This document shows positions 18,331-26,360 of a stretch of DNA of 64,000 nucleotides, one piece after another (position 1 is the stretch's first letter; each line of letters opens with the position of its first letter). The notes beneath the pieces were generated by a model. That model searched no databases. It worked only from the letters and a program-made list of their open reading frames with translations, and had not been told where the DNA came from. Origin of the DNA: Prolixibacteraceae bacterium (lineage in GTDB: Bacteria > Bacteroidota > Bacteroidia > Bacteroidales > Prolixibacteraceae); assembly GCA_019163175.1 (NCBI GenBank), contig JAFLKN010000023.1, forward strand, positions 88,735-152,734. The letters are read 5' to 3'. Made by a program: the position numbers and the translations under genes.

Positions 18331-18667
18331 TTGATCCCAAACTATCAGCGGTGAATCGGCTGACACCCTTTTTTGCTCCAAACCAACTGCGGGGATTAAA
18401 CCAACACCCTTTTTTGTCTCAATCAGCATGTAGGAGCTCTTTGTGGAGAATTTCTTGTTTAAAACAGCCTGAATGAGCATAGCCGACTATATTTCCGGCT
18501 TCCTTTTATTTTAATTCAGGTTATTCAGAGGTGTTGTTTCATACATCCAATTTTAGGCATTACAAAAAATATTTTGATTTTTTTCAATTTAACATTCCGA
18601 CATAATGATTATTTGAAAATTATGTCATAAATTGGATATAAAATTTTTCACCCTTAATTTTTATACT

Positions 18668-19414
18668 ATGAAACAAATTCTTGAACCTTTAACCACCAGT
18701 GCTTTAACCAACATGGAAGCCGGACAATTATTCCGTCGCCACTTGAGCGATTTAGGAACTATCGATGCCAGTTTGCTCACAGATGTACCATTTAATGCCT
18801 ATGTGCAGCAAATAAGTGGCCAGGCCGGAGTATATGAAAACGCGCTTGCCCAGGTGCGCAAAAACGAAGAGACCGAAAAGATTGTGGAAGCCGATGCCGC
18901 ACGCGACAAAGCAGTGAGCGCATTTAGTTTGGCGCTTAAACTGCATGCTGCCGCTGATGATCCTGCCGAAGTAGAAGCCAGCCGCAGCCTGGGTATCTTA
19001 TTTGCGACCTATAAAAATCTGGCCAAATTGAATTACGAGGCTGAATCGCTGGCCATCGACAAACTGGTCGGCGAGTTGTACAGCGAAGCATACAACGAGA
19101 AAATCAACTACCTGCACATGAGTAAATATGTTGCCCGTTTAAACGATACCAATACTAGTTTTAAGAACCTGTTTAGCGGACGCATGGTAACCACAGCGAT
19201 GAACGAAACATACGACATGAAGGCTATCCGTTCAGAATTGCAGAGCACCTACAACGATTTTTGCGACTATGTGCTGGCTATGACCAAAGCCTTAAATACA
19301 CCATTATTTGTTACCGCACTCAACCTGCTGAACACCGCACGTAAATATTATGCCGATCTTTTGGCCAGACGTGCTGCACCAAAAACCGAAAAGACCAAGC
19401 CCGAAAATAATTGA
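18668..19414 (+). CDS. DUF6261-like helical protein
   Basis: 248-residue all-helical protein of unknown function starting at ATG 18668 (MKQILEPLTTSALTNMEAGQ). The length, the N-terminal LTTSALTNMEAGQLF pattern and the regular amphipathic helices resemble DUF6261 proteins of Bacteroidota; this is recognition by eye and moderate only. No signal peptide or membrane segment. It sits between REP-like repeat clusters and is followed by a terminator, so it is monocistronic. Confidence 0.7.
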   Translation: MKQILEPLTTSALTNMEAGQLFRRHLSDLGTIDASLLTDVPFNAYVQQISGQAGVYENALAQVRKNEETEKIVEADAARDKAVSAFSLALKLHAAADDPAEVEASRSLGILFATYKNLAKLNYEAESLAIDKLVGELYSEAYNEKINYLHMSKYVARLNDTNTSFKNLFSGRMVTTAMNETYDMKAIRSELQSTYNDFCDYVLAMTKALNTPLFVTALNLLNTARKYYADLLARRAAPKTEKTKPENN

Positions 19415-19435
19415 TCCTTGGTGGATGACAATGAC

Positions 19436-19484
19436 CAAACCCGCTGACTTTTTTGAACGAAAAGGCTTGGCGGGTTTGTTGTTT
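19436..19484 (+). terminator. terminator after DUF6261-like gene
   Basis: CAAACCCGC (19436-19444) pairs with GCGGGTTTG (19470-19478) over a 25-nt loop and is followed by TTGTTTAT. The long loop makes this moderate. Confidence 0.6.
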
Positions 19485-19524
19485 ATTTGCATGAAGTTGT
19501 TTTCACATTAATTGTGTAAAATGA

Positions 19525-19640
19525 TGCCGGAGGCATCACATGTTTATAGAAACCTTGAACAAAGAAGATTCGACCCCTGCGGGGTCGCACATTCTTATCC
19601 TCAAAATTCTTCTATACATATGCAAACCCTCCGGATTTGG
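19525..19640. repeat. REP-like repeat fragment
   Basis: Contains GATGCCGGAGGCATC, TTTATAGAAACC and GACCCCTGCGGGGTC, modules also found at about 17531-17625 and 22551-22569. A single short fragment of the family that flanks the methyltransferase gene on its left side. Confidence 0.6.
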
Positions 19641-19696
19641 GGTTATTTGTCAAAATAAAATTCTTATTTTTAACCGCAATTACCTAAAAACCACAA

Positions 19697-22087
19697 ATGA
19701 CACTTTACCAGAAACTACAGGAAGCTAAAAGCGAAGAAGATGTTAAAGACGCTTATATTAAAGCCCTGGGATTAAAAGGATACAGCAAAAACCTTATTGA
19801 TATTCAAACCAAAGAAATTTGGTTTGAAGCCAAAGACAACAGCCGCATTTCAACATACGCCATGTTTACCCAACTGATGCACTATGTGCAGCAAGCGCTG
19901 AACAAAGGCGAATACGTTCCGCCGTTTTTGGCTGTTATCGATACACGGAAAGCGGCCATTATGAAGAGTTCGGATGTGATTCCGTTTCTCGAAAAGAAAA
20001 CCATTAAATGGGGCAAAAGCGCCAGTGGGTATACGCAGGAAGCGTTGGATGCCATCTCGGCACACATCGGCACCTACTTTGTTTCATTCAAAATTGAAAC
20101 GCACGAAGCCGAATTTATAAGCACCATAAAAAATGCGATTCAACAGGGCGATATTATTCGTACACAAATTACCCCCGATAACCTGAAACAGGTTTTCGAC
20201 AAATGGGTGACCATGATCGGGCGCGAAATTACTGGTGTTTCTGAAGACGATTACTCGCTGTTGTTCTTTGCCGATATTATGAGCGACGGAACCGTTTCGA
20301 CACACGATAATTTGCCTGCCGAACTCCTGCACAAAAACAATAATCCGGTTTTTAGTCTGGCCGGAAAGATGTACGAGTTAGGAAGCAAAGAAGGTTACCG
20401 GCAGTTTTGGGCTATTTATCACCGGCCACCAAAACCCGAATACCGGAATTATCTGCTCGAACGTCGCGACAGTTTAATCCCCATAGACGAGCGCAGTTTT
20501 AAAGGCGCTTATTACACCCCATTAAATGTAGTTGATAAAGCCTACGACAAACTGGCCGAAACCCTGGGCAATAACTGGCAAAACAATTACCTGGTTTGGG
20601 ATATGTGCTGCGGTGTGGGCAACCTGGAAGTGAAGCACAGCAACCCGCGAAACATTTTTATGAGTACCCTCGATCAGGCCGATGTTGATGTGATGAAAGC
20701 TACCAAAACCTGTGTGGCAGCGCAGCGGTTTCAATACGATTACCTGAACGACGACATTACCGACGATGGCCAAATTGATTATACCCTCACCAACAAAGTT
20801 CCTGAACCTTTGCGCCGTGCCATTGCCGAAGGAAAGAAGATTCTGGTTCTGATTAATCCGCCTTACGGAGAGACAGGCTCAGGAATTGGCAAAGGGGATA
20901 AGAATAAAAAGGAAGTTGAGCAAACGAGAATTAATGCTCTAATGAAAACCCAGGAAATGGGTTATGCTAGTAAGGAACTATTTGTTCAATTCATAGTAAG
21001 GATTGCAAAAGAAATACCAACCGCAACTATTGCCATGTTTAGTACTTTGAAATACGTTAATGCTCCAAATTTTGAAAAGTTTAGAGAAGAATGGAAGTCT
21101 AAATATTTAGGAGGCTTTGTTGTACATAGCAAGGTCTTTGATGGATTAAAAGGAGATTTTCCAATTGGCTTTTTAGTTTGGAAAACAAATATGAATGCTA
21201 ATAATATCTCATTTACAGAAATAGAAGTTGATGTTTTAGATAAAAATGCAAAACCTATTGGTGAAAAAACTTTTTATAACCTTCCCAATGATATATTTCT
21301 AAACGTCTGGATTGATAAACCAAATACAAATAATGAATTTGCATTACCATTATCAAACGCAATAAAGATTTCAAGTAACCCTAGGTTAAAAAAATCTTGT
21401 GATGGAATGCTAGGATTTCTTTATGCTAGTAATAACGATTTACAACATGCTGGACAGGAAACTCTAATCGCATCTTCAATTTATACTGGAGGTAACGGTG
21501 GAGGTTTGTATATAACGGCAGATAACCTCTGGCAATCCTCTATCATTTTTTCCATTCGTCAACTTGTTAAACATACATGGTTGAATCATAATGATCAGTT
21601 TTTACAACCTTCCCAACCTCTATCCGATGAATTTAAGACCGATTGTTTGATTTGGATGTTGTTTCATGGAAAGAATCTAACCGCCAGTGCCAACGATTTG
21701 GAATGGAACGGTAAAAAATGGAGCATAGTTAATCATTTTATACCTTATACCGAAGCCGAAGTGAATGCCCCCGACCGTTTCGAATCAGACTTTATGGTGC
21801 AATACCTGTCCGGCAAAACCCTTTCGCCGGAGGCTTCCGCTATTTTAGAAGCTGGTAAACTTTTATGGCAGGCCTATTTTGCCCACACCGATGTACGTTC
21901 CGTTCGCGACGAGCTAAAACTAAACCGTGTTGATGTAGGTTGGTATCAAATACGCAAAGCATTGCAGGCACGTAACACCAGCGGCGATTTCACCCCCGTA
22001 AGTTTTAAAGCCTTCGAAGAAGCCTATAAAGCCCTCACCGAAAAACTGGTTCCCGAAGTTTACCGCCTTGGTTTTTTGAGGAATTGA
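19697..22087 (+). CDS. type IIG-like restriction-modification enzyme / N6-adenine DNA methyltransferase
   Basis: 796-residue predicted adenine methyltransferase. S-adenosylmethionine motif I is YLVWDMCCGVGNLE (about residues 300-313) and catalytic motif IV is ILVLINPPYGE (about 384-394). The N-terminus has a possible PD-(D/E)xK nuclease core, LIDIQTKEIWFEAKDNSRIS (ExK), which would make it a single-chain type IIG enzyme; this needs confirmation. The C-terminal third should contain target recognition. By eye, codons 19.7-20.87 kb and after 21.7 kb are GC-richer than the AT-rich middle, consistent with a swapped recognition segment. No partner R or S gene is adjacent; REP-like repeats flank it. 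Confidence 0.82.
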   Translation: MTLYQKLQEAKSEEDVKDAYIKALGLKGYSKNLIDIQTKEIWFEAKDNSRISTYAMFTQLMHYVQQALNKGEYVPPFLAVIDTRKAAIMKSSDVIPFLEKKTIKWGKSASGYTQEALDAISAHIGTYFVSFKIETHEAEFISTIKNAIQQGDIIRTQITPDNLKQVFDKWVTMIGREITGVSEDDYSLLFFADIMSDGTVSTHDNLPAELLHKNNNPVFSLAGKMYELGSKEGYRQFWAIYHRPPKPEYRNYLLERRDSLIPIDERSFKGAYYTPLNVVDKAYDKLAETLGNNWQNNYLVWDMCCGVGNLEVKHSNPRNIFMSTLDQADVDVMKATKTCVAAQRFQYDYLNDDITDDGQIDYTLTNKVPEPLRRAIAEGKKILVLINPPYGETGSGIGKGDKNKKEVEQTRINALMKTQEMGYASKELFVQFIVRIAKEIPTATIAMFSTLKYVNAPNFEKFREEWKSKYLGGFVVHSKVFDGLKGDFPIGFLVWKTNMNANNISFTEIEVDVLDKNAKPIGEKTFYNLPNDIFLNVWIDKPNTNNEFALPLSNAIKISSNPRLKKSCDGMLGFLYASNNDLQHAGQETLIASSIYTGGNGGGLYITADNLWQSSIIFSIRQLVKHTWLNHNDQFLQPSQPLSDEFKTDCLIWMLFHGKNLTASANDLEWNGKKWSIVNHFIPYTEAEVNAPDRFESDFMVQYLSGKTLSPEASAILEAGKLLWQAYFAHTDVRSVRDELKLNRVDVGWYQIRKALQARNTSGDFTPVSFKAFEEAYKALTEKLVPEVYRLGFLRN

Positions 22088-22095
22088 GCAAACGT

Positions 22096-22569
22096 GTTCG
22101 ATGAAGCCAGAATGGCTTCAATATGAATAGCCATGGGCGAAACCCATGGGAACGAACAACAATTGCGAACCACAACCCCGAATGGGGTTGAATATGATAC
22201 GATTGATATGAAATAAAATTCAACCCCTCACGGGGTTGCGCAACCAATGTCAACGTAATTTTCCATGGGTTTTACCACATGGCTATTCACATTCAATCGC
22301 TTCGCGATTTTAATTTCGATGGAGGAACCCGAAGGGTTTAATTTGAATAGCCACAGGTGAAACCTCTGGAAACGAAGACACAACGCGCCCCACAACCCTG
22401 AATGGGGCTGAATTTGATGAAATAAATTCGGGATAAAAACATTCAAACACATTCGTGGTTGGGCTATTCGGTCGTTATTATTCTCCATGCATTTCATATA
22501 GGACTATTCACATTTAATCGCTTCGCGATTATAAACAATTGCAAAATGATTGGTATATTTATAGAAACC
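22096..22569. repeat. REP-like palindromic repeat cluster, right
   Basis: Same modules as the 17.5-18.3 kb cluster: GAAGCCAGAATGGCTTC, CCATGGGCGAAACCCATGG, CAACCCCGAATGGGGTTG, CAACCCCTCACGGGGTTG, CATGGGTTTTACCACATG, AATCGCTTCGCGATT, and the closing ATATTTATAGAAACCC. It ends 8 bp before a Y1 transposase gene. Confidence 0.85.
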
Positions 22570-22576
22570 CATTATT

Positions 22577-23023
22577 ATGAGCACCTACACGCAAATTCTT
22601 TATCAAATTGTGTTCAGCACTAAAAACTGGGAACACACGCTCACAAAACCCAATCGTGAAGAACTTTATAAATACATCTGGGGAGTTTTGAAAAATAAAA
22701 ACTGTCATTTATACCGTATTGGTGGAATAACCAACCACATTCACATCGTGACACACATTCACCCTTCAATTTCATTGGCGTCACTGGTAAAAGACATCAA
22801 ATTGGCGAGTTCAGATCACATAAAATCGCTGAATTTGTTCCCTGATTTCAACGGTTGGCAAAATGGATATGGAGGATTTACCTATTCGTTTAAAGACAAA
22901 GACCATCTGATTGAATATGTGAAAAATCAGGAAGAACACCACAAATCTGTAACCTTTAAAGATGAACTGGTTGAATTATTAAAAGAGCATGGAATTGAAT
23001 TTGATGAAAAATATCTGCAGTAA
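22577..23023 (+). CDS. Y1 (IS200/REP-associated) transposase
   Basis: 148-residue HUH single-strand transposase. Seen: YQIVFSTKNW at the N-terminus, the HUH motif in GGITNHIHIVTHI, and the catalytic tyrosine segment DHLIEYVKNQEEHHK. Full length for the family with no frameshift. There is no tnpB beside it. Directly adjoining REP-like palindromes suggest a REP-associated (RAYT-like) enzyme rather than an autonomous IS200. Confidence 0.9.
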   Translation: MSTYTQILYQIVFSTKNWEHTLTKPNREELYKYIWGVLKNKNCHLYRIGGITNHIHIVTHIHPSISLASLVKDIKLASSDHIKSLNLFPDFNGWQNGYGGFTYSFKDKDHLIEYVKNQEEHHKSVTFKDELVELLKEHGIEFDEKYLQ

Positions 23024-23064
23024 ACTATGTATCATTCATTTCACCCCCTCCGGGTTTGGAAAAC

Positions 23065-23130
23065 GTGTGAATGATGTAACTCTTATACGGAATTGTGTAA
23101 TGCTTTCAGGTAAAAAATAGGTGACCTTCG
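23065..23130 (+). promoter_or_regulatory. stress-regulon promoter, copy 3
   Basis: GTGTGAATGATGTAAC (23065-23080) and GTGTAAT (23095-23101), boxes 21 bp apart; -7 element GACCTTCG with TTCG at 23127-23130. Drives the CsbD gene starting 13 bp later. Confidence 0.82.
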
Positions 23131-23142
23131 GGTAACAAAAAA

Positions 23143-23337
23143 ATGAAAAAGATGGAAACACCTGAAGCGCTTGGAGGCTGGGTCGCAATTAAAGAAAAAC
23201 TCAAACAGAAATTTGCGATGCTAACTGATAACGATCTGCTATTTACCGTAGGTAAAAAAGATGAAATGATCGAACGACTCCAGAATAAGCTAGGCAAAAC
23301 AAAAGAAGAAATACAAAAAATAATTGAAGCGCTTTAA
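23143..23337 (+). CDS. CsbD-family stress protein
   Basis: 64-residue hydrophilic helical protein. ALGGWVAIKEKLKQKFAMLT and KKDEMIERLQNKLGKTKEE are the CsbD signature. CsbD is a general-stress marker (sigma-B dependent in Bacillus) with unknown biochemical role. Two ATGs are possible (23143, 23152); the first sits only 12 bp after the -7 box, so the second may be favoured. Confidence 0.85.
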   Translation: MKKMETPEALGGWVAIKEKLKQKFAMLTDNDLLFTVGKKDEMIERLQNKLGKTKEEIQKIIEAL

Positions 23338-23420
23338 ACTAAATAATCATACACAAACGGAAGAATAAAAAAACGGGGTAGCCTGATTTTAATAGAATGC
23401 TACAATGCAACTGCCATGTA

Positions 23421-23466
23421 AGTGCTGATTTGTAATCAGCATTTCTTTGTAAAGGATTTGCAATCC
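23421..23466. repeat. dispersed palindromic repeat (GTGCTGATT family)
   Basis: AGTGCTGATT-TG-TAATCAGCAT hairpin followed by GGATTTGCAATCC. The same module occurs at 29443, 30493, 48966 and 52544. Confidence 0.75.
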
Positions 23467-23477
23467 GCCCAGTCCCT

Positions 23478-23567
23478 GTTACCGGAATTGACCGGAATCG
23501 AAGATCAGCAATAGCCAAATCGCCCGCAATCGGTCCCTAGGAGTTGCTACCTATGTTATGGCGCATA
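23478..23567 (+). other. attC-like cassette boundary element A0 (left-truncated)
   Basis: Right half of the class 1 element. GTTACCGG, the GATC..AATAGCCAAATCGCC block and GAGTTGCTACCTAT lead to the core GTTATGGCGCATA (23555-23567), which opens the HigBA cassette. The left arm is missing or replaced by the GTGCTGATT palindrome. Confidence 0.6.
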
Positions 23568-23589
23568 ATATAAAAACGCTCGTTGAAAT

Positions 23590-23622
23590 AGTTTCTATAT
23601 AACGAAACTTTCACTACCTTTG
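23590..23622 (+). promoter_or_regulatory. promoter and operator of the toxin-antitoxin pair
   Basis: -33-like TTTC (23592), 19-bp spacer, then TACCTTTG (23615-23622). An inverted repeat AGTTTC-N8-GAAACT (23590-23609) covers the -33 region, a likely autoregulatory operator for the HigA-like antitoxin. The promoter lies inside the cassette just after its left core. Confidence 0.7.
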
Positions 23623-23642
23623 AGACGATAATAAAATATTAA

Positions 23643-23930
23643 ATGGATAAGAATTTTGATATTGTATTTTTAGACGAAGCATTTGAATTTCTTAGTGGAC
23701 TTGACAAAAAGCACTTTGAAAAAATCCTTTTTAATATTCGTAAAGCTCAGATAGATCGTGACCCTGAACTTTTCAAAAAATTAAAGGATGAAATCTGGGA
23801 ATTAAGGACACTTTATCAAGGCTTTCAATATCGTTTACTTGCATTTTGGGACAAGACAGATTCTCAAAATACATTAGTTGTTTCAACACATGGATTTATA
23901 AAAAAGCGCAGTAAAATATCGGACAATTAG
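23643..23930 (+). CDS. higB: HigB-like toxin (phage Gp49-like/RelE superfamily)
   Basis: 95-residue probable ribosome-dependent mRNA interferase. Pattern FDIVFLDEAFEFLSGLDKKHFEKIL, EIWELRTLYQGFQYRLLAFW and VVSTHGFIKKRSKIS matches Gp49-like toxins (the R and FxKK segments are typical). Toxin-first order with an XRE antitoxin 68 bp downstream is the HigBA arrangement. It carries its own promoter in cassette C1 of array A. Confidence 0.88.
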   Translation: MDKNFDIVFLDEAFEFLSGLDKKHFEKILFNIRKAQIDRDPELFKKLKDEIWELRTLYQGFQYRLLAFWDKTDSQNTLVVSTHGFIKKRSKISDN

Positions 23931-23998
23931 ATTCAAAAGGCGAACCAACTGATGATTAGGTATTTTGAAGACAAAGAAAAAATGAAAACAAAAAAGAG

Positions 23999-24313
23999 AT
24001 GAAAACATACACTTTAGATGAGGTTACAGATAAACTTATTGGGGAAATTGGAACACCTGATCGAGATAAGTTTGAGTATGAATTACAAATGGATTTAATT
24101 GGACAAGCAATTAAGCAGACAAGACAAGAACGTAATCTGACACAGGAAGAATTGGGGAAATTAATTGGTGTTCAAAAATCTCAAATTTCAAGAATTGAAA
24201 GTAATGCCAGTAATGTAACTATTGACACATTAATGCGAGTTTTTAATGCATTACAGGCAAAAGTGAAACTACAGGTTGAATTACCCCATTTCAAAATAAG
24301 TCTAGGACAATAA
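23999..24313 (+). CDS. higA: HigA-like antitoxin (XRE HTH)
   Basis: 104-residue antitoxin with an N-terminal toxin-interacting segment and a helix-turn-helix LTQEELGKLIGVQKSQISRIESN at about residues 48-70. It should neutralise HigB and repress the AGTTTC/GAAACT operator. Its TAA is immediately followed by the left arm of element A1, as expected for a compact gene cassette. Confidence 0.88.
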   Translation: MKTYTLDEVTDKLIGEIGTPDRDKFEYELQMDLIGQAIKQTRQERNLTQEELGKLIGVQKSQISRIESNASNVTIDTLMRVFNALQAKVKLQVELPHFKISLGQ

Positions 24314-24314
24314 C

Positions 24315-24499
24315 TACGCCGCCATAACATCAGCTACCGACAAGCGCGGCAGGAGTGGTTTTCGGTGTGCATCTTTCTGCTCAGTACAGGTTAACCGGGC
24401 TTGAGCCGCCTTGTCGGCCAGGCAGGAATCGAGAATCGGCGAAGCCAAATCGCCCGCAATCTGAAGCTGGGAGTAGCTTCCTACGTTTGCGGTCAGGCT
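24315..24499 (+). other. attC-like cassette boundary element A1
   Basis: Left arm TACGCCGCCATAAC (reverse complement of the cassette's own 5' core GTTATGGCG...), then ATCAGCTACC. Right side AGTAGCTTCCTAC, then GTTTGCGGTCAGGCT (24485-24499), which opens the next cassette. AGCTAC pairs with GTAGCT as an inner stem. The minus-strand open frame here is not a gene. Confidence 0.7.
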
Positions 24500-24535
24500 A
24501 AAAGACGGCATAGAAATAATTAATTGAACAACAAA

Positions 24536-25051
24536 ATGACAATAGAAACAACCAATTTAAAACTTATACAATGTGACCCTGAAATATTAAAATCAGCCAT
24601 TGAAGGGGACGAAATTCTTGCAAAGACATTGAAAGTGACTGTTCAAGACAATTGGACTGAATTTGGAGTTGGCGCTTTACAATATTCGCTTGACAGACTT
24701 TTGGAAAGTCAAGATGAGAACGGTTGGTGGACATACTTCCCAATTCACAAGCAAGACAACAAACTTATAGGTAGTGGTGGTTACAAAGGTAAGCCGACAA
24801 CAAACGGAACAGTCGAAATCGGATATGAAATCGCACTAAGCTATCGTAATCGTGGACTCGCAACTGAATTAACAAAGGGACTAATTGAAAATGCTTTTAG
24901 AGACGAGAAAGTAGAATTAATAATTGCCCACACACTTGGACAGGAAAATCCTTCAACCAAAGTTTTACAGAAATGTGGTTTTGAAAAAGTAGAAGAAATC
25001 AATGACCCAGACGATGGACTAATATGGAAATGGGAGCTATATCGAAAGTAG
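24536..25051 (+). CDS. GNAT family N-acetyltransferase
   Basis: 171-residue acetyltransferase of the RimJ/ribosomal-protein-acetylating type. IGSGGYKGKPTTNGTVEIGYEI, the acetyl-CoA loop YRNRGLATELTKGLIENAF, and AHTLGQENPSTKVLQKCGFEKV are classic. Start ATG at 24536 (an upstream TTG at 24524 is less likely). Substrate unknown. Cassette C2 of array A; GNAT genes are frequent integron cargo. Confidence 0.9.
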   Translation: MTIETTNLKLIQCDPEILKSAIEGDEILAKTLKVTVQDNWTEFGVGALQYSLDRLLESQDENGWWTYFPIHKQDNKLIGSGGYKGKPTTNGTVEIGYEIALSYRNRGLATELTKGLIENAFRDEKVELIIAHTLGQENPSTKVLQKCGFEKVEEINDPDDGLIWKWELYRK

Positions 25052-25058
25052 AACCAAA

Positions 25059-25223
25059 AGCCCAAACCGCTACCATCAGCTACCCGTCCGGCATCAGTGG
25101 TTTTCGGTGTGAATCTTTCCGGTCGGCCCAGGTTAACCGGGATTGAAAGGAATCGAGAATCTGCGAAGCCAAATCGCTCGCAATCTGAAGTTGTGAGTAG
25201 CTTTCTAAGTTATTGGCAACCCT
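25059..25223 (+). other. attC-like cassette boundary element A2
   Basis: Left arm AGCCCAAACCGCTAC (imperfect complement of GTTTGCGGTCAGGCT at the start of the same cassette, with TAC in place of AAC), ATCAGCTACC, the conserved class 1 body, GAGTAGCTTTCTAA, then the core GTTATTGGCAACCCT (25209-25223). Confidence 0.7.
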
Positions 25224-25241
25224 AAAAAAACAGCATACAAG

Positions 25242-26210
25242 ATGACGAAAAGACTTAATATATTGGCTATTCTGAATTTTCTGATTATTATTTTATCTAA
25301 TCAGACTTTTGGACAAAATGCTTTGACAAAGGAAATTCTTTGGACAACTGATTGGAGTCCTAACGGAAAGTACATTGCAATTGGAGGTAATGTTGACTCT
25401 TTAAAAATCTACAATAAAGGAAATCTAAAAATACACAAGTCAATCCCAGTAAAGAATACAATCACACGTATTAAATGGCATCCTTCAATCAATATTATTG
25501 CTATAACGACACAAATGTCAGATGAAAAATCTTTCATTTTCAATTTCGAGACAAATGAAAAAATTGAATTAAGTGGCATCTCACCAGACGGAGCAAGAGG
25601 AATTGGTTGGAATTACACAGGTGAATATTTAGCTGTTGCAGACAATGATGGACAAATATTGATTTATGATATTAAAGGTAAATTAATCAGAAAATTTGTA
25701 AATCAAGTTAACTCAACCAAAGGAATCACTGCTCTTGATTGGCATCCTAAAAAAAATATTCTTACAACTGTAACAGACAAAATTCGCTTTTTTGACATTG
25801 AAGGAAATATATTAAAATCAATAAAACATAGACAGGAAGATGTAATGTTGCTAAGTATCGCTTGGCATAAAACAGGTGACTTTTTTATAACAGGAGATTA
25901 CGGAGACGAAAAAGACAAATCATTACTTCAATATTGGAATGACCAAGGCGAACTTTTAAAAACCATTGACATAAGCAAAGGAGAATATAGAAATTTGGCT
26001 TGGAATCCAAAAGGTGATAGACTCGCATCTGCAAGTGACGCTTTGAGAATTTGGGACACAAAAGGAAATCTCATTTCGGAAGGTAATTCCAAAGACTATT
26101 TATGGGGAGTTTCTTGGAATGAAAAAGGGAACAGAATTATTACATCAAGTATGGAACAAAGAATAGTACTTTGGAATAAAAAAGCGGAAAGAATAATAAC
26201 ATTAGAATAA
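25242..26210 (+). CDS. secreted WD40-like beta-propeller protein
   Basis: 322 residues with a signal peptide (LNILAILNFLIIILSNQTFG). Seven WD-type blades are visible, for example TTDWSPNGKYIAIGG, IKWHPSINIIAIT, IGWNYTGEYLAVADNDG, LDWHPKKNILTTV, LAWNPKGDRLASASDALRIW and VSWNEKGNRIITSSM, enough for a closed propeller. No enzymatic motif; a binding or scaffold role in the periplasm or outside the cell is likely. Cassette C3 of array A. Confidence 0.85.
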   Translation: MTKRLNILAILNFLIIILSNQTFGQNALTKEILWTTDWSPNGKYIAIGGNVDSLKIYNKGNLKIHKSIPVKNTITRIKWHPSINIIAITTQMSDEKSFIFNFETNEKIELSGISPDGARGIGWNYTGEYLAVADNDGQILIYDIKGKLIRKFVNQVNSTKGITALDWHPKKNILTTVTDKIRFFDIEGNILKSIKHRQEDVMLLSIAWHKTGDFFITGDYGDEKDKSLLQYWNDQGELLKTIDISKGEYRNLAWNPKGDRLASASDALRIWDTKGNLISEGNSKDYLWGVSWNEKGNRIITSSMEQRIVLWNKKAERIITLE

Positions 26211-26352
26211 AGGGCAGCCACTAACAGCAGTTTGGCAAAATGGCGGGTTTAGTCTAAAATGAACATTCAGTTTTCAAATGAAAATTAGTGCAAAAATGAA
26301 ATTAAGTATTTCAAAAAACGCCACTTAACCAAGCTGCGAAACGTTATGGGCA
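26211..26352 (+). other. attC-like cassette boundary element A3 (class 2)
   Basis: Left arm AGGGCAGCCACTAAC, whose complement GTTAGTGGCTGCCCT matches the cassette start GTTATTGGCAACCCT at 12 of 15 positions. Inner arms CAGTTTGG and CCAAGCTG, and ATGGCG with CGCCA, form an imperfect hairpin. The right core GTTATGGGCA (26343-26352) opens the CPBP cassette. Sequence class differs from A1/A2. Confidence 0.7.
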
Positions 26353-26360
26353 ACTAAAAA

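Noticed and set aside
18247..18480. Minus-strand 77-codon frame
   Set aside because: Starts downstream of, and reads into, the REP-like cluster; no domain and no conservation signal.
18600..18667. Possible twelfth regulon motif before the DUF6261-like gene
   Set aside because: ATTATGTCATAAAT and ATATAAA are present but without the GTGTGAAT part or the 21-bp spacing.
22035..22497. Two minus-strand frames sharing IQPHSGLW
   Set aside because: They translate the REP-like palindromes (CAACCCCGAATGGGGTTG); similarity reflects the repeat.
24314..24511. Minus-strand open frame of 65 codons with similarity to another at 27191-27418
   Set aside because: The shared protein string (AGDLxSPI..SC, KDAHRKPLLP) comes from the class 1 boundary element, which is conserved as DNA structure. 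No start context, and variable ends; not a gene family.
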